Origin: Flavobacterium sp.
Lineage (GTDB): Bacteria > Bacteroidota > Bacteroidia > Flavobacteriales > Flavobacteriaceae
Reading direction: 5' to 3'
Assembly (NCBI RefSeq): GCF_030146175.1
Contig: NZ_JASLCE010000073.1
Coordinates: forward strand, 15,732 to 79,731
Length of the DNA stretch: 64,000 nt
Positions 16,996-25,847 of the stretch are shown here, piece after piece. Under the pieces are notes generated by a model, which had not been told where the DNA came from, searched no databases, and saw nothing but the letters and a program-made list of their open reading frames with translations. The translations under genes were made by a program, and so were the position numbers. Numbering within the stretch: position 1 is the stretch's first letter; each line of letters begins with the position of its first letter.

Positions 16996-18681
16996 TTATT
17001 CTTTACTTTCTACTTTTGCCCATGTATCGCGAAGGCCAACGGTTTTATTAAAAACCAGTTTATCAGCAGTAGTGTCGCGATCTACACAGAAATATCCCAA
17101 ACGTTGGAACTGGAATCGGTCACCATCGACTGCCGTTTTTAGGCTAGGCTCCAGGTATCCGGTAATGATTTCCAATGAATTAGGATTTAAAAACTCCTTG
17201 AAATTAATATCTTTATTACCATCCGGGTTTTCATGTGAAAACAAACGGTCGTAGATTCGGATCTCAGCCGGAACAGCATGTGCAACCGATACCCAGTGAA
17301 TGGTACCTTTTACTTTACGCTGACTTGCTTCCGAACCACTTCCACTTCTACTGTCTTCATCATAAGTAGCATGGATTTCGGTAATATTTCCATCAGCATC
17401 TTTAACCACGCTTTCCCCTTTAATGATATAGGCATTTTTTAAACGCACTTCTTTTCCAAGAGTCAAACGGAAAAATTTACTGTTAGCTTCTTCTAAAAAG
17501 TCTTCTCTTTCAATATATAATTCTTTTGAAAAAGGTACTTTTCTATAGGTCATTATTTCTTCTTCCTGATTGTTTTCGGCATCCAACCACTCCTCTTTTC
17601 CTTCCGGATAATTGGTAAGGATCAGTTTAACCGGATCCAATACGGCCATTACACGTGGTGCCGTTTTGTTTAGATCTTCACGAACGCAGAATTCCAGTAA
17701 GGAAACGTCAATCAGGTTATCGCGTTTGGCAATACCAATCGTATCGGCAAAATTACGGATGGCAGTTGGTGTATAACCTCTTCTGCGCATTCCGGAAATG
17801 GTCGACATTCTCGGATCGTCCCATCCGGTAACATGCCCTTCCTGAACCAGTTGTAATAATTTACGCTTACTAACAACAGTATGCGAAAGATTTCTACGTG
17901 CAAATTCACGTTGTTTCGGACGTACTTTGCCGGTATCAATAATCTGATCTAAAAACCAGTCGTACAATTCACGGTGCGGTAAAAACTCCAGTGTACAGAA
18001 CGAATGTGAAATCTGCTCCAGGTAATCGCTTTCGCCATGTGCCCAGTCGTACATTGGATAAATACACCATTTTTCACCGGTTCTGTGGTGGTGTTTGTGT
18101 AAAATACGGTACATGATCGGATCACGCATTAGCATGTTGGTAGAAGCCATATCGATTTTGGCTCTTAAAATATGCGTACCTTCTTCGAATTCACCGTTTT
18201 TCATTCGTTCGAATAAATCCAGGTTTTCTTCTACCGAACGGTTTCGGTACGGACTATTAACACCCGCTTGTGTAGGCGTTCCTTTTTGTTTGGCCATTTC
18301 TTCCGAAGTCTGACTGTCGACATAGGCTTTTCCTTTTTTGATTAGCGCTACGGTCCAGTCATACAATTGTTGAAAATAGTCGGAAGCATAACATTCTTCT
18401 GCCCATTGGTATCCTAACCATTGTACGTCTTTTTTGATTGCATCTACGTATTCCTGCTCCTCTTTAGCCGGGTTGGTATCATCAAAACGCAGGTTAACCG
18501 GCGCCTGATAATCCAATCCTAATCCAAAATTAAGACATATGGAACTCGCATGGCCAATGTGTAAATAGCCATTAGGTTCCGGTGGAAAACGGAATCGCAA
18601 TTTATCTTGAGATAAACCATTTTTTAAATCTTCCTCAATGATTTGTTCGATAAAATTTAATGATTTTTCTTTTGTTGACAT
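16996..18681 (-). CDS. glnS: Glutamine--tRNA ligase
   Basis: Class I aminoacyl-tRNA synthetase for tRNA-Gln. [12 protein letters not shown] near residues 32-43 is the GlnRS form of the HIGH site and VVSKRK is the KMSKS element. The C-terminal half holds the two anticodon-binding beta-barrels ([20 protein letters not shown]). The length, 561 residues, is typical. With gltX nearby, the cell charges tRNA-Gln directly. First gene of a two-gene unit. Confidence 0.96.
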   Translation of the reverse strand: MSTKEKSLNFIEQIIEEDLKNGLSQDKLRFRFPPEPNGYLHIGHASSICLNFGLGLDYQAPVNLRFDDTNPAKEEQEYVDAIKKDVQWLGYQWAEECYASDYFQQLYDWTVALIKKGKAYVDSQTSEEMAKQKGTPTQAGVNSPYRNRSVEENLDLFERMKNGEFEEGTHILRAKIDMASTNMLMRDPIMYRILHKHHHRTGEKWCIYPMYDWAHGESDYLEQISHSFCTLEFLPHRELYDWFLDQIIDTGKVRPKQREFARRNLSHTVVSKRKLLQLVQEGHVTGWDDPRMSTISGMRRRGYTPTAIRNFADTIGIAKRDNLIDVSLLEFCVREDLNKTAPRVMAVLDPVKLILTNYPEGKEEWLDAENNQEEEIMTYRKVPFSKELYIEREDFLEEANSKFFRLTLGKEVRLKNAYIIKGESVVKDADGNITEIHATYDEDSRSGSGSEASQRKVKGTIHWVSVAHAVPAEIRIYDRLFSHENPDGNKDINFKEFLNPNSLEIITGYLEPSLKTAVDGDRFQFQRLGYFCVDRDTTADKLVFNKTVGLRDTWAKVESKE

Positions 18682-18699
18682 AAAATAAAATTAGAAAGG

Positions 18700-18707
18700 C
18701 AAATTTA
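18700..18707 (-). promoter_or_regulatory. Promoter -7 element of glnS
   Basis: CAAATTTA on the plus strand is TAAATTTG on the minus strand, 18 bases before the glnS ATG. The -33 element is not clear. Confidence 0.5.
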
Positions 18708-18819
18708 CCAAAAATGTTGTTTATGTCGGTATAACTTTAAGGGGTTATTATCAAAATGGCTTTAAAAATTCGTACTTTTATCCGTCGAAGGACTAATCTA
18801 TTATTGAATACGTTTAAAA

Positions 18820-19179
18820 ATGGGAATCATTAAGTTAAAAAACATCCGTACCTTTTCGTTTCACGGATGTTTGGAAGAAGAAAGTAAAATCGGATCGGAT
18901 TACAGTGTGGATTTGGAAGTAAAAACAGATTTACGGAAGCCGTCGGAAACAGATGAATTGGTCGATACGGTCGATTATGTACATTTAAACCGGATTGTTC
19001 GGGAAGAAATGGCGATCCGTTCGAAATTATTGGAACATGTAGCGAAGCGTATTCTGGTTCGGATTTTTAAGGAAATTCCTTCAGTATCGAGAATTACGGT
19101 AGCGGTCTCCAAGCTAAACCCACCAATTGGCGGCGATGTGGAAGCGGTTACGGTTCAAATGGAAGAATACCGTAGTTAA
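18820..19179 (+). CDS. folB: Dihydroneopterin aldolase
   Basis: A 119-residue enzyme of folate synthesis that converts dihydroneopterin to 6-hydroxymethyl-dihydropterin and glycolaldehyde. Visible family features are the start LKNIRTFSFHGCLEEE, the DTVDYVHLNRIV block and the C-terminal strand RITVAVSKLNPPIGGDVEAV with the catalytic Lys-containing loop. Length is normal. It is a single gene; tRNA-Cys follows about 100 bases later. Confidence 0.92.
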   Translation: MGIIKLKNIRTFSFHGCLEEESKIGSDYSVDLEVKTDLRKPSETDELVDTVDYVHLNRIVREEMAIRSKLLEHVAKRILVRIFKEIPSVSRITVAVSKLNPPIGGDVEAVTVQMEEYRS

Positions 19180-19237
19180 CAGCCTGTTGAAAACGAGCGC
19201 ATTATAAAATAAGTACAATAAAATGTCGAATTTGAAT

Positions 19238-19266
19238 TTGAATTTCAAAATATTTTAGTAAGTTTG
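19238..19266 (+). promoter_or_regulatory. Promoter of tRNA-Cys
   Basis: TTG at 19238-19240, an 18-base spacer, and TAAGTTTG at 19259-19266: a full match to the Bacteroidetes housekeeping promoter. The tRNA begins 15 bases after it. Confidence 0.85.
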
Positions 19267-19280
19267 CGCCCTACAATACT

Positions 19281-19351
19281 GGCATCGTGGCCGAGAGGCT
19301 AGGCAGCGGTCTGCAAAACCGTCCACAGCGGTTCGAATCCGCTCGATGCCT
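19281..19351 (+). tRNA. tRNA-Cys (anticodon GCA)
   Basis: 71 bases that fold as a cloverleaf. The acceptor stem is GGCATCG / CGATGCC, the anticodon loop is CTGCAAA with anticodon GCA, and the T arm holds GGTTCGAATCC. The discriminator base is T, as usual for tRNA-Cys. The CCA end is not encoded. Confidence 0.96.
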
Positions 19352-19359
19352 CAGGAAAC

Positions 19360-19393
19360 AAAAAGAGCGGTTATATTAACCGCTCTTTTTTTA
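19360..19393 (+). terminator. Terminator after tRNA-Cys
   Basis: Long stem AAAAGAGCGGTTA / TAACCGCTCTTTT with a 3-base loop and T run, 8 bases after the tRNA. It may also serve the convergent LysE-type gene. Confidence 0.9.
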
Positions 19394-19409
19394 TAACTAT
19401 AATTTACTA

Positions 19410-20096
19410 TTATTTTTTCTCTTCGATTTTTTCCAGTGTATTTTTTACAAATTCCTTTTCTTTAGGAAACCATCCCTGGAACATCAATACCAATCCAAAA
19501 ACAATTAACAAAATACTGCTTAATTTTTTAACTTTCAGAATGTTAGATGGAGTCAGTTTTTTACGAAGTTGTTTGGCTAATAAGATTTTTCCGATATCCG
19601 TAATGAAATAGGAACCAATAACCGCACTAAAAAAGGTTAGCATACGGGAAGGTACCATATCCAGTTTTGGTCCGAAAGTAATGATAATCGCCAACCAGAA
19701 TCCTAAAACCCCGATATTGATAAAATTAAGTAGGAATCCCTTGATAAAAAGGCTGAAGTAATCTCTTTTGATCAACTCAACAACTTCCTCGTCTTCTTCG
19801 ACCGATTTACTTTGTCTGCGGAGTTTAAAAAAAGTGATCATTCCATAAGTAAACATCAGGATACCGCCAAAAATAAATAAAGCAGGATCGTCCTTAATAC
19901 TTTGAATCAGTCGGACACTACTAAAGTAAGCAATAGCAATAAAAACGATATCACCTAAGACTACTCCAACGTCAAATGACATGGCCGCGCGAAATCCTTT
20001 GGTAATACTGGTTTCCAAGAGAACAAAAAAGACAGGGCCGATCATAAAACTTAAAAAGAATCCTAACGGAATTCCGGTAAGAATATCGTCTATCAT
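19410..20096 (-). CDS. LysE/RhtB-family transporter
   Basis: A 228-residue inner-membrane protein with about six hydrophobic segments. The opening GIPLGFFLSFMIGPVFFVLLE is the conserved start of LysE/RhtB amino acid exporters, and a charged loop (RRQSKSVEEDEEVVELIKRD) lies between helices 3 and 4. Its substrate is unknown. A TATATTTG element on the minus strand at 20153-20160 may be its promoter. Confidence 0.8.
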   Translation of the reverse strand: MIDDILTGIPLGFFLSFMIGPVFFVLLETSITKGFRAAMSFDVGVVLGDIVFIAIAYFSSVRLIQSIKDDPALFIFGGILMFTYGMITFFKLRRQSKSVEEDEEVVELIKRDYFSLFIKGFLLNFINIGVLGFWLAIIITFGPKLDMVPSRMLTFFSAVIGSYFITDIGKILLAKQLRKKLTPSNILKVKKLSSILLIVFGLVLMFQGWFPKEKEFVKNTLEKIEEKK

Positions 20097-20152
20097 GAAA
20101 AGGTATTTAAGGTGAATAAGCGTAAAAACACTGTTACTACAATGTTAAATTA

Positions 20153-20160
20153 CAAATATA
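20153..20160 (-). promoter_or_regulatory. Possible -7 element for the LysE-type gene
   Basis: CAAATATA on the plus strand reads TATATTTG on the minus strand, 57 bases before the start codon. No convincing -33 TTG. Confidence 0.4.
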
Positions 20161-20230
20161 GTTTAAAAAATCCGATAGGTTTAAAACGATTGTCTCAAAT
20201 CGACCGGAAAACGGGTTTATTGTATAAAAG

Positions 20231-20260
20231 AAACCCCGACTACTCACTAGTCGGGATTTT
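20231..20260 (-). terminator. Terminator of the head-GIN gene
   Basis: Eight-base arms CCCGACTA / TAGTCGGG with a short loop, flanked by A/T, 28 bases after the stop on the minus strand. Confidence 0.7.
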
Positions 20261-20287
20261 ATATATTTTGTTTCAGTTGTAACGGAA

Positions 20288-20977
20288 TTATTTTTTGATT
20301 ACGTCAATATTTCCGCCTGCAAAAGTTTTCTGATTTACTTTTTTAGGGTTTCCATAAATGGTAATGTCTCCGCCCGCTCTTGTTTTGGCATCTACCAGAT
20401 CGGTTGCAAAAACATCGGCTTCACCACCGGCATTAACAGCTACAGTCGTTTGAGAGGTTTCGAAAGTTTTGGCATTTACAATACCACCGGAATTGATCAC
20501 AATATCTTGGTTTTCGGCTTTACCATTTAATTTTACCACACCACCGGTAGTCGCGCGGACACTTGCTTTTTTAACATTCAAACCAACTTTTATCTGTCCG
20601 CCTTTGTTGGCATTTACAGTAAAGTCCACTCCTTTTACCATGACATCGCTGGACACATAAGCACCTTCACTGGCTTCAATGCTTTCGATATTTTTATAGA
20701 AAATGATGGCTGTAATATCTTCGCCTTTCAGAAATTTATCCAACGGCATACGGATTTTTAAATCGCCGTTTTTATTTACAATTTCTACTTTTTCGGCGCC
20801 TTCACCTTTTAGTTCAATTTTGTTTTCGGAACCCGGAATCAATTGGGCCGATATTTTATCGAATACTTTTACCGCTGTAAAATCACCTACGTTTTTAGTC
20901 ACCTGAGCAAAACCAAACTGGGTTGCCAATAGGAATGTGACCATTGCGAAACTGTTTTTAAAAGTTGTTTTTAGCAT
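20288..20977 (-). CDS. Head-GIN domain (DUF2807) secreted protein
   Basis: A 229-residue exported protein. The signal peptide ends near residue 25 (FGFAQ). The remainder is a run of short beta repeats with alternating Val/Ile/Gly/Asn (VTVNANKGGQ-like and GGEADVFATD-like units), typical of the DUF2807 'putative auto-transporter adhesin' fold. The role is unknown. It starts 20 bases downstream of rnr and probably shares its transcript. Confidence 0.82.
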   Translation of the reverse strand: MLKTTFKNSFAMVTFLLATQFGFAQVTKNVGDFTAVKVFDKISAQLIPGSENKIELKGEGAEKVEIVNKNGDLKIRMPLDKFLKGEDITAIIFYKNIESIEASEGAYVSSDVMVKGVDFTVNANKGGQIKVGLNVKKASVRATTGGVVKLNGKAENQDIVINSGGIVNAKTFETSQTTVAVNAGGEADVFATDLVDAKTRAGGDITIYGNPKKVNQKTFAGGNIDVIKK

Positions 20978-20997
20978 CGTTTTGTGTTTTTAAAATG

Positions 20998-23178
20998 TTA
21001 CGAATCTTTCTTTTTGATAAAATGAAAATCCAGTTGTTTTTTAACCAGATCGGCATTTTTAACTTTTACGATGACTTCGTCGCCCAATTGGATGATATTA
21101 TGTGAAATTTCGCCAACCAAAGCATATTGTTTTTCGTCGAACGTATAGTAATCGTCGCGGATTTCGCGGATACGTACCATTCCTTCGCACTTATTTTCAA
21201 CAATTTCCACATAAATACCCCATTCGGTCACACCGGAAATAACGCCCAAAAACTCTTCGTCTTTATGATCCTGCATATACTTCACCTGCATATACTTGAT
21301 ACTGTCGCGTTCGGCATTGGCTGCCAGACTTTCCATAGTAGAGGAATGCATACATTTTTCCTCATATACTTCCGCATCGGCCGAAGCACCGCCATCGAGG
21401 TAATGTTGTAGCAAACGGTGTGCCATAACATCGGGATAACGACGAATTGGAGATGTAAAATGCGAATAATAATCGAATGCTAGTCCGTAATGACCTATGT
21501 TTTCGGTAGAATAACTGGCTTTGCTCATACTGCGAATGGCCAGTGTATCAACCAGATTTTGTTCTTTTTTGCCCTGTACATCTTCCAACAACGTATTCAG
21601 TGATTTTGAAATGGCATCTTTGGATTTAAAATTGATCGAATAACCGAATTTAGCGATTACGGTTTGTAAGTTGATCAACTTGTCTTGATCCGGTTCATCG
21701 TGGATACGATACACAAACGTTTTCTTTTGTTTTCCGATGAATTCCGCCACCTTTCTATTAGCCAGCAACATAAATTCTTCAATCAGATGGTTGGCATCTT
21801 TAGCTACTTTAAAATACACTCCGGTTGGTTCGGCATTTTCGTTCAGGTGGAATTTTACTTCTACTTTATCGAATGAAATAGCACCGTTTTGCATTCGTTT
21901 TTTTCTAAGGATCTTAGCCAGTTCGTTTAGTTTTAGCGTCGCTTCCACTATAGGCGCATCGACAGTATACTCGTTTCCGGTAAGCGAAATTTCGGCTGGA
22001 ATCTGATTTCCTTCGGTTTCGATAATGTGTTGCGCTTCTTCATAAGCAAAACGCTGGTCGGAATAGGTTACCGTTCGACCAAACCACTGGTTAACCAATT
22101 CGGCTTTTTCATTCAGTTCAAAAACGGCCGAAAAGGTATATTTCTCTTCGTGTGGACGTAGTGAACAGGCAAAATTGGAAAGCACTTCCGGAAGCATTGG
22201 CACTACACGATCGACCAGATAAACGGATGTGGCACGTTGGTACGCTTCATCGTCCAATACGGTTCCTTCCTGAACATAATGGGAAACATCGGCAATATGG
22301 ATTCCGATTTCATAGTTTCCATTTGGAAGTTTTTCGAACGATAAGGCGTCGTCAAAATCCTTGGCATCTTTCGGGTCGATTGTAAACGTAAGCGTATTCC
22401 GCATATCGCGGCGTTTTAGAATTTCGCTTTCCTGAATGGAAGTATCCAGTTTTTTGGCATAGGCCTCCACCTCTATCGGGAAATCGTATGGTAGTCCGTA
22501 TTCCGCAAGGATCGCATGGATTTCGGTATTGTGTTCGCCCGGTTTTCCAAGTACTTTTGTAACCACTCCAAACGGACTATCGGCTTTAGCCGGCCAGTCT
22601 TCGATATGAACCAGAACGACATCGCCGTTTTGCGCCTCTCCCATTTTTTCTTTCGGGATAAAGATATCGGTATACATTTTTGGATTGGCTGAAGTAACAA
22701 AAGCAAAGTTCTTTTGGATATCGATCACACCAACAAAATCGGTTTTTTTGCGTTCGATAATTTCAACGACTTCCCCTTCCGGTCTGCGTCCTTTTCTGCG
22801 ATTGTAGATATAAATTTTTACCTTATCGCCATCCAGGGAATGATTCAGATTATTGGTTGGGATAAAGACATCGTCTTCCAGATCCGGACAAACAAAATAA
22901 GCCGTTTTCCGACTGGTCATATCGATTACACCTTCAAAATAATCAGCTTTTGTGATGATACGGTATTTACCGCGGTCCACTTCTTCGATCTTTTCTTTGG
23001 AGGTAAGGTATTTTAATTCTTTGATGATTTCATTCCGACTTTGGGTATCATTCAGTTCCAAAACAGCAGCTATTTGTTTGTAGTTGAATGTTTTGTTAGG
23101 ATCTTTGGAAAGGATTTTAAAAATTTTTGCAGAAAAATCTTTCCCTTTATTACCTAACTTTTTGTGTTTCTTACTCAT
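20998..23178 (-). CDS. rnr: Ribonuclease R
   Basis: A 726-residue 3'-5' exoribonuclease. N-terminal winged-helix segment (about residues 20-75) and cold-shock-type domains come first. The RNB catalytic block contains DPKDAKDFDDALS, whose Asp residues bind metal, and HYGLAFDYYSHFTSPIRRYPD near residue 560. The C-terminal S1 domain (FLGVISGVTEWGIYVEI) follows. Length and order are normal for RNase R. It degrades structured RNA and takes part in rRNA quality control. Confidence 0.95.
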   Translation of the reverse strand: MSKKHKKLGNKGKDFSAKIFKILSKDPNKTFNYKQIAAVLELNDTQSRNEIIKELKYLTSKEKIEEVDRGKYRIITKADYFEGVIDMTSRKTAYFVCPDLEDDVFIPTNNLNHSLDGDKVKIYIYNRRKGRRPEGEVVEIIERKKTDFVGVIDIQKNFAFVTSANPKMYTDIFIPKEKMGEAQNGDVVLVHIEDWPAKADSPFGVVTKVLGKPGEHNTEIHAILAEYGLPYDFPIEVEAYAKKLDTSIQESEILKRRDMRNTLTFTIDPKDAKDFDDALSFEKLPNGNYEIGIHIADVSHYVQEGTVLDDEAYQRATSVYLVDRVVPMLPEVLSNFACSLRPHEEKYTFSAVFELNEKAELVNQWFGRTVTYSDQRFAYEEAQHIIETEGNQIPAEISLTGNEYTVDAPIVEATLKLNELAKILRKKRMQNGAISFDKVEVKFHLNENAEPTGVYFKVAKDANHLIEEFMLLANRKVAEFIGKQKKTFVYRIHDEPDQDKLINLQTVIAKFGYSINFKSKDAISKSLNTLLEDVQGKKEQNLVDTLAIRSMSKASYSTENIGHYGLAFDYYSHFTSPIRRYPDVMAHRLLQHYLDGGASADAEVYEEKCMHSSTMESLAANAERDSIKYMQVKYMQDHKDEEFLGVISGVTEWGIYVEIVENKCEGMVRIREIRDDYYTFDEKQYALVGEISHNIIQLGDEVIVKVKNADLVKKQLDFHFIKKKDS

Positions 23179-23291
23179 AAATTCTTTTCTAATATACTGC
23201 TAAAATTACGAATTAGTATTCACAATCGGGGAAGAAAGAATAAGAATTATAGAAATAATAACTTTTGTATCTTTAGCAAAACCTTTAAACG

Positions 23292-23531
23292 ATGAGTGAA
23301 TTTGTTACGGTAGCCGTTTTTGATTATCCGCACGAAATTGCCGTGCTAAAGCATTTATTGGAGCAACAGGAAATCCGTTATTTTTTTGAAAATGAGACGA
23401 TGATGAACATTGCGCCTATGTATTCGCAGGCTTTGGGAGGAATTAAACTAAAAGTACATCCGGATGATATTGAAGCCGTACGGGCGATTCTTAAAAAATT
23501 AAACGACGACACCAATTTAAAAATTGTTTAA
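23292..23531 (+). CDS. DUF2007-domain small protein
   Basis: A 79-residue protein matching the 'putative signal transducing' DUF2007 fold: a ferredoxin-like pattern starting VAVFDYPHEIAVLKHLLEQQ, a middle GGIKLKVHPDD strand and a final helix AVRAILKKL. Its role is not known. A TATCTTTA element at 23268-23275 (7 of 8 to the -7 consensus) lies 16 bases upstream. rpiB follows but has its own promoter. Confidence 0.75.
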   Translation: MSEFVTVAVFDYPHEIAVLKHLLEQQEIRYFFENETMMNIAPMYSQALGGIKLKVHPDDIEAVRAILKKLNDDTNLKIV

Positions 23532-23552
23532 CAGTATTCTTTGCTAACTTTG
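23524..23552 (+). promoter_or_regulatory. Promoter of rpiB
   Basis: TTG at 23524-23526, 18-base spacer, TAACTTTG at 23545-23552, 25 bases before the ATG. The -33 element lies inside the last codons of the DUF2007 gene. Confidence 0.82.
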
Positions 23553-23577
23553 CAGTAAACAAATAAACAACAACACA

Positions 23578-24012
23578 ATGAGAATTTCAATTGGGAACGA
23601 CCATGCCGGTCCGGACTATAAACAAGCGATTTTAAAACATCTGGAAGCCCAGGGTCATACGGTAACGAATCATGGGACAGACACTTTCGACAGTGTGGAT
23701 TATCCTGATTTCGGTCACCCGGTTGCATTGGATGTTACAGAAGGAAGAGCCGATTTTGGTATTGTGATCTGCGGAAGCGGAAACGGTATTGCCATTACGG
23801 TTAACAAACACCAGGGAATCCGTGCGGCTTTATGCTGGACAAAAGAAATTGCAGCATTGGCACGTCAGCATAACGATGCGAATATTATCAGTATTCCGGC
23901 GCGATTTACCTCGATTAAACAGACTATCGAAATGGTGGATACCTTTTTAGCAACGGCTTTTGAAGGTGGACGTCATGCCAATCGTGTGAATAAAATCCCG
24001 GTTTGTCAATAG
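23578..24012 (+). CDS. rpiB: Ribose 5-phosphate isomerase B
   Basis: A 144-residue enzyme interconverting ribose 5-phosphate and ribulose 5-phosphate in the pentose phosphate pathway. The family start ISIGNDHAG holds Asp8-His9, and the active-site loop ICGSGNG holds catalytic Cys65. NDANIISIPAR is also conserved. Related LacAB enzymes share the fold, but the Cys and the single-gene arrangement favour RpiB. Confidence 0.92.
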   Translation: MRISIGNDHAGPDYKQAILKHLEAQGHTVTNHGTDTFDSVDYPDFGHPVALDVTEGRADFGIVICGSGNGIAITVNKHQGIRAALCWTKEIAALARQHNDANIISIPARFTSIKQTIEMVDTFLATAFEGGRHANRVNKIPVCQ

Positions 24013-24050
24013 ACCAGAGAAAAGAGAAAAGACCCGACAGGGTTATAATA

Positions 24051-24076
24051 AAAAGGCTTCCATTTGGAAGTCTTTT
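24051..24076 (+). terminator. Terminator of rpiB
   Basis: Arms AAAAGGCTTCCA / TGGAAGTCTTTT (one mismatch) with almost no loop, 38 bases after the rpiB stop. Confidence 0.65.
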
Positions 24077-24089
24077 CTATTTGTTAAGC

Positions 24090-24122
24090 ACACCTGACAG
24101 GTTTTTAAAACCTGTCAGGTGT
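24090..24122. repeat. Palindromic repeat copy 2
   Basis: Perfect 16-base arms ACACCTGACAGGTTTT / AAAACCTGTCAGGTGT around one base, the same palindrome as at 1468. It lies between the convergent rpiB and deacetylase genes and can act as a terminator for both. Confidence 0.85.
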
Positions 24123-24138
24123 AGCGGCTTAGTGTATT

Positions 24139-24915
24139 TTAGAGAATATCTTTAATAAACTCCTGAAAAGTACCGAACGGTAACTTGCTTTTTTTCATAT
24201 TCGAAATAAACTGATCCAATCGGTTTTCCATTTTTACACCGGTATTTTTACGGACATAACCCGGGAATCCAAAACGTTCGAAATCGTCCAGATCGGTAAA
24301 CTCCCACGGATGAAAATAAATGTTGAGGTACTTATCTTTTTTATAGGTCCATTTGGCAATGCGACTATACAAACCCAACGGAAGATTGTGAAACGACAAC
24401 CAGAAAAGCGGAAACCGTACCAATGGACTCACTGAAGCCGGTATCTGCAAAACGTTGTCTTTCTTATAATAAGTCCGGGAAATATGCAGGTTGTTATACC
24501 TTCCGGGAAGATAAGTCGGATTGATCGAACTGTTATAAAGATATCCGGCTTTGGCCACTTCTTTTTCGTCTACCGGCATCATGCGCGGCATACGGAAACC
24601 GGTCACGGTCATACCGGACAATTCTTCCAGTTTTTCTTTGGATTCCTTTAAATGCGGTACTTCAAAATTGGAATGGTAATACGTATGTGAAGCCAGCTCA
24701 TGCCCTTCCCTTTTAATACGTTCGATAATTTCGGGTGCATTAATGGCAAAAGTGGCCGTACTAAAGAACGTCGCTTTTACCTGATGTTTTTGGAGAATAT
24801 CCAATATTGCATGCGAACCGGTAATAGATAACTGAATCTGATCATCGAATGAGATGTCTTTTCCGTATTCGAACGGCATGTCGAATTCTTCAATATCAAA
24901 ACTTAATAAAATCAT
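24139..24915 (-). CDS. Polysaccharide deacetylase family protein (NodB fold)
   Basis: A 258-residue protein with the NodB homology domain. The N-terminal SFDIEEFD supplies the catalytic and metal Asp residues (Asp7, Asp12 region), and the metal site SHTYYH has His77 and His81. The shortened beta strands match bacterial membrane-lipid-sugar or polysaccharide deacetylases of the PDA family. No signal peptide is present, so it probably acts in the cytoplasm on a lipid-linked sugar. It overlaps the GT2 gene by 4 bases (ATGA), which ties it to that pathway. Confidence 0.85.
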   Translation of the reverse strand: MILLSFDIEEFDMPFEYGKDISFDDQIQLSITGSHAILDILQKHQVKATFFSTATFAINAPEIIERIKREGHELASHTYYHSNFEVPHLKESKEKLEELSGMTVTGFRMPRMMPVDEKEVAKAGYLYNSSINPTYLPGRYNNLHISRTYYKKDNVLQIPASVSPLVRFPLFWLSFHNLPLGLYSRIAKWTYKKDKYLNIYFHPWEFTDLDDFERFGFPGYVRKNTGVKMENRLDQFISNMKKSKLPFGTFQEFIKDIL

Positions 24916-25847
24916 GACTGATCTTTTAAATTGGTAGAACGGATAATATAATTCGGTCGGTTTTTGGTTTGCATAAACATCTTACCTACATAAATACCAA
25001 TAATTCCCAGCATGATAAGCTGTAAACCACCAAAGAAAACAATGGTAATAATAATAGATGCCCAACCGGAAACTTCAATATGATTATAAAACGCATATAC
25101 CACATATGGGATATACAATAGCGATAACAGCGACATGATCAACCCTACATAAACAGCAGTATACAAAGGTTTTATGCTAAAAGAAGTCACACCATGTAAA
25201 GCCAGGCGGACCATTTTTTTAAAGGAATATTTACTAGTACCGGCAAAACGTTCGGCCGGTTCATAGCGGATACCATATTGTTTAAAACCAAGCCATTTGG
25301 TAAGTCCTCTTAAAAACGGTTCGGTTTCATGAAAGTTTCGGAACACATTTACTACAGTACGATCCATCAGTCTGAAATCGGCAGTACCGGCTTCGAGTTC
25401 GATATCCGAAAGGGAATTAACCAGTTTATAAAAAAGATTCGAACTGCTTCTTTTGGCTTTCGAAAGTCGTTTGTCTTCCTCACGAATGGTGTACACAATA
25501 TCAAAACCTTCCTCCCATTTTTGAAGCATTTCAGGAATGATTTCCGGCGGATGTTGCGCATCGCAATCCAATGAAATCACACAATCACCATAGGCATTGT
25601 CCAAACCGGCTTTTACCGCCAGTTGATGTCCGAAATTCTTGGAAAACTCCAAAAAATAAGCATTATTATAATCGTTTGCCAGTTCTTTTACGGTAACCAG
25701 TGTTTCATCCCTACTCCCATCGTCCACAAAAATAACCTCCCAGTTATACGGCAACGTACTAAAAACGGAATGAATATTTGTAAAGATATTCCGGATATTA
25801 TCCGCTTCGTTGTAAGCAGGAATTACAATAGAGACTAATTTTCGCAT
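24912..25847 (-). CDS. Family 2 glycosyltransferase, DPM1/GtrB type
   Basis: A 311-residue protein. The GT-A start is SIVIPAYNEADNIRNIF, followed by VIFVDDGSRDET and the DXD-like SLDCDAQHPPE. A DPM1-like region (GFKQYGIRYEPAERFAG) leads to two C-terminal transmembrane helices (about 230-255 and 262-290), as in GtrB. By family it transfers a sugar from a nucleotide donor to undecaprenyl phosphate. Neighbouring deacetylase and GT87-like genes overlap it on both sides, giving a three-gene unit for modifying a lipid-linked sugar. Confidence 0.86.
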   Translation of the reverse strand: MRKLVSIVIPAYNEADNIRNIFTNIHSVFSTLPYNWEVIFVDDGSRDETLVTVKELANDYNNAYFLEFSKNFGHQLAVKAGLDNAYGDCVISLDCDAQHPPEIIPEMLQKWEEGFDIVYTIREEDKRLSKAKRSSSNLFYKLVNSLSDIELEAGTADFRLMDRTVVNVFRNFHETEPFLRGLTKWLGFKQYGIRYEPAERFAGTSKYSFKKMVRLALHGVTSFSIKPLYTAVYVGLIMSLLSLLYIPYVVYAFYNHIEVSGWASIIITIVFFGGLQLIMLGIIGIYVGKMFMQTKNRPNYIIRSTNLKDQS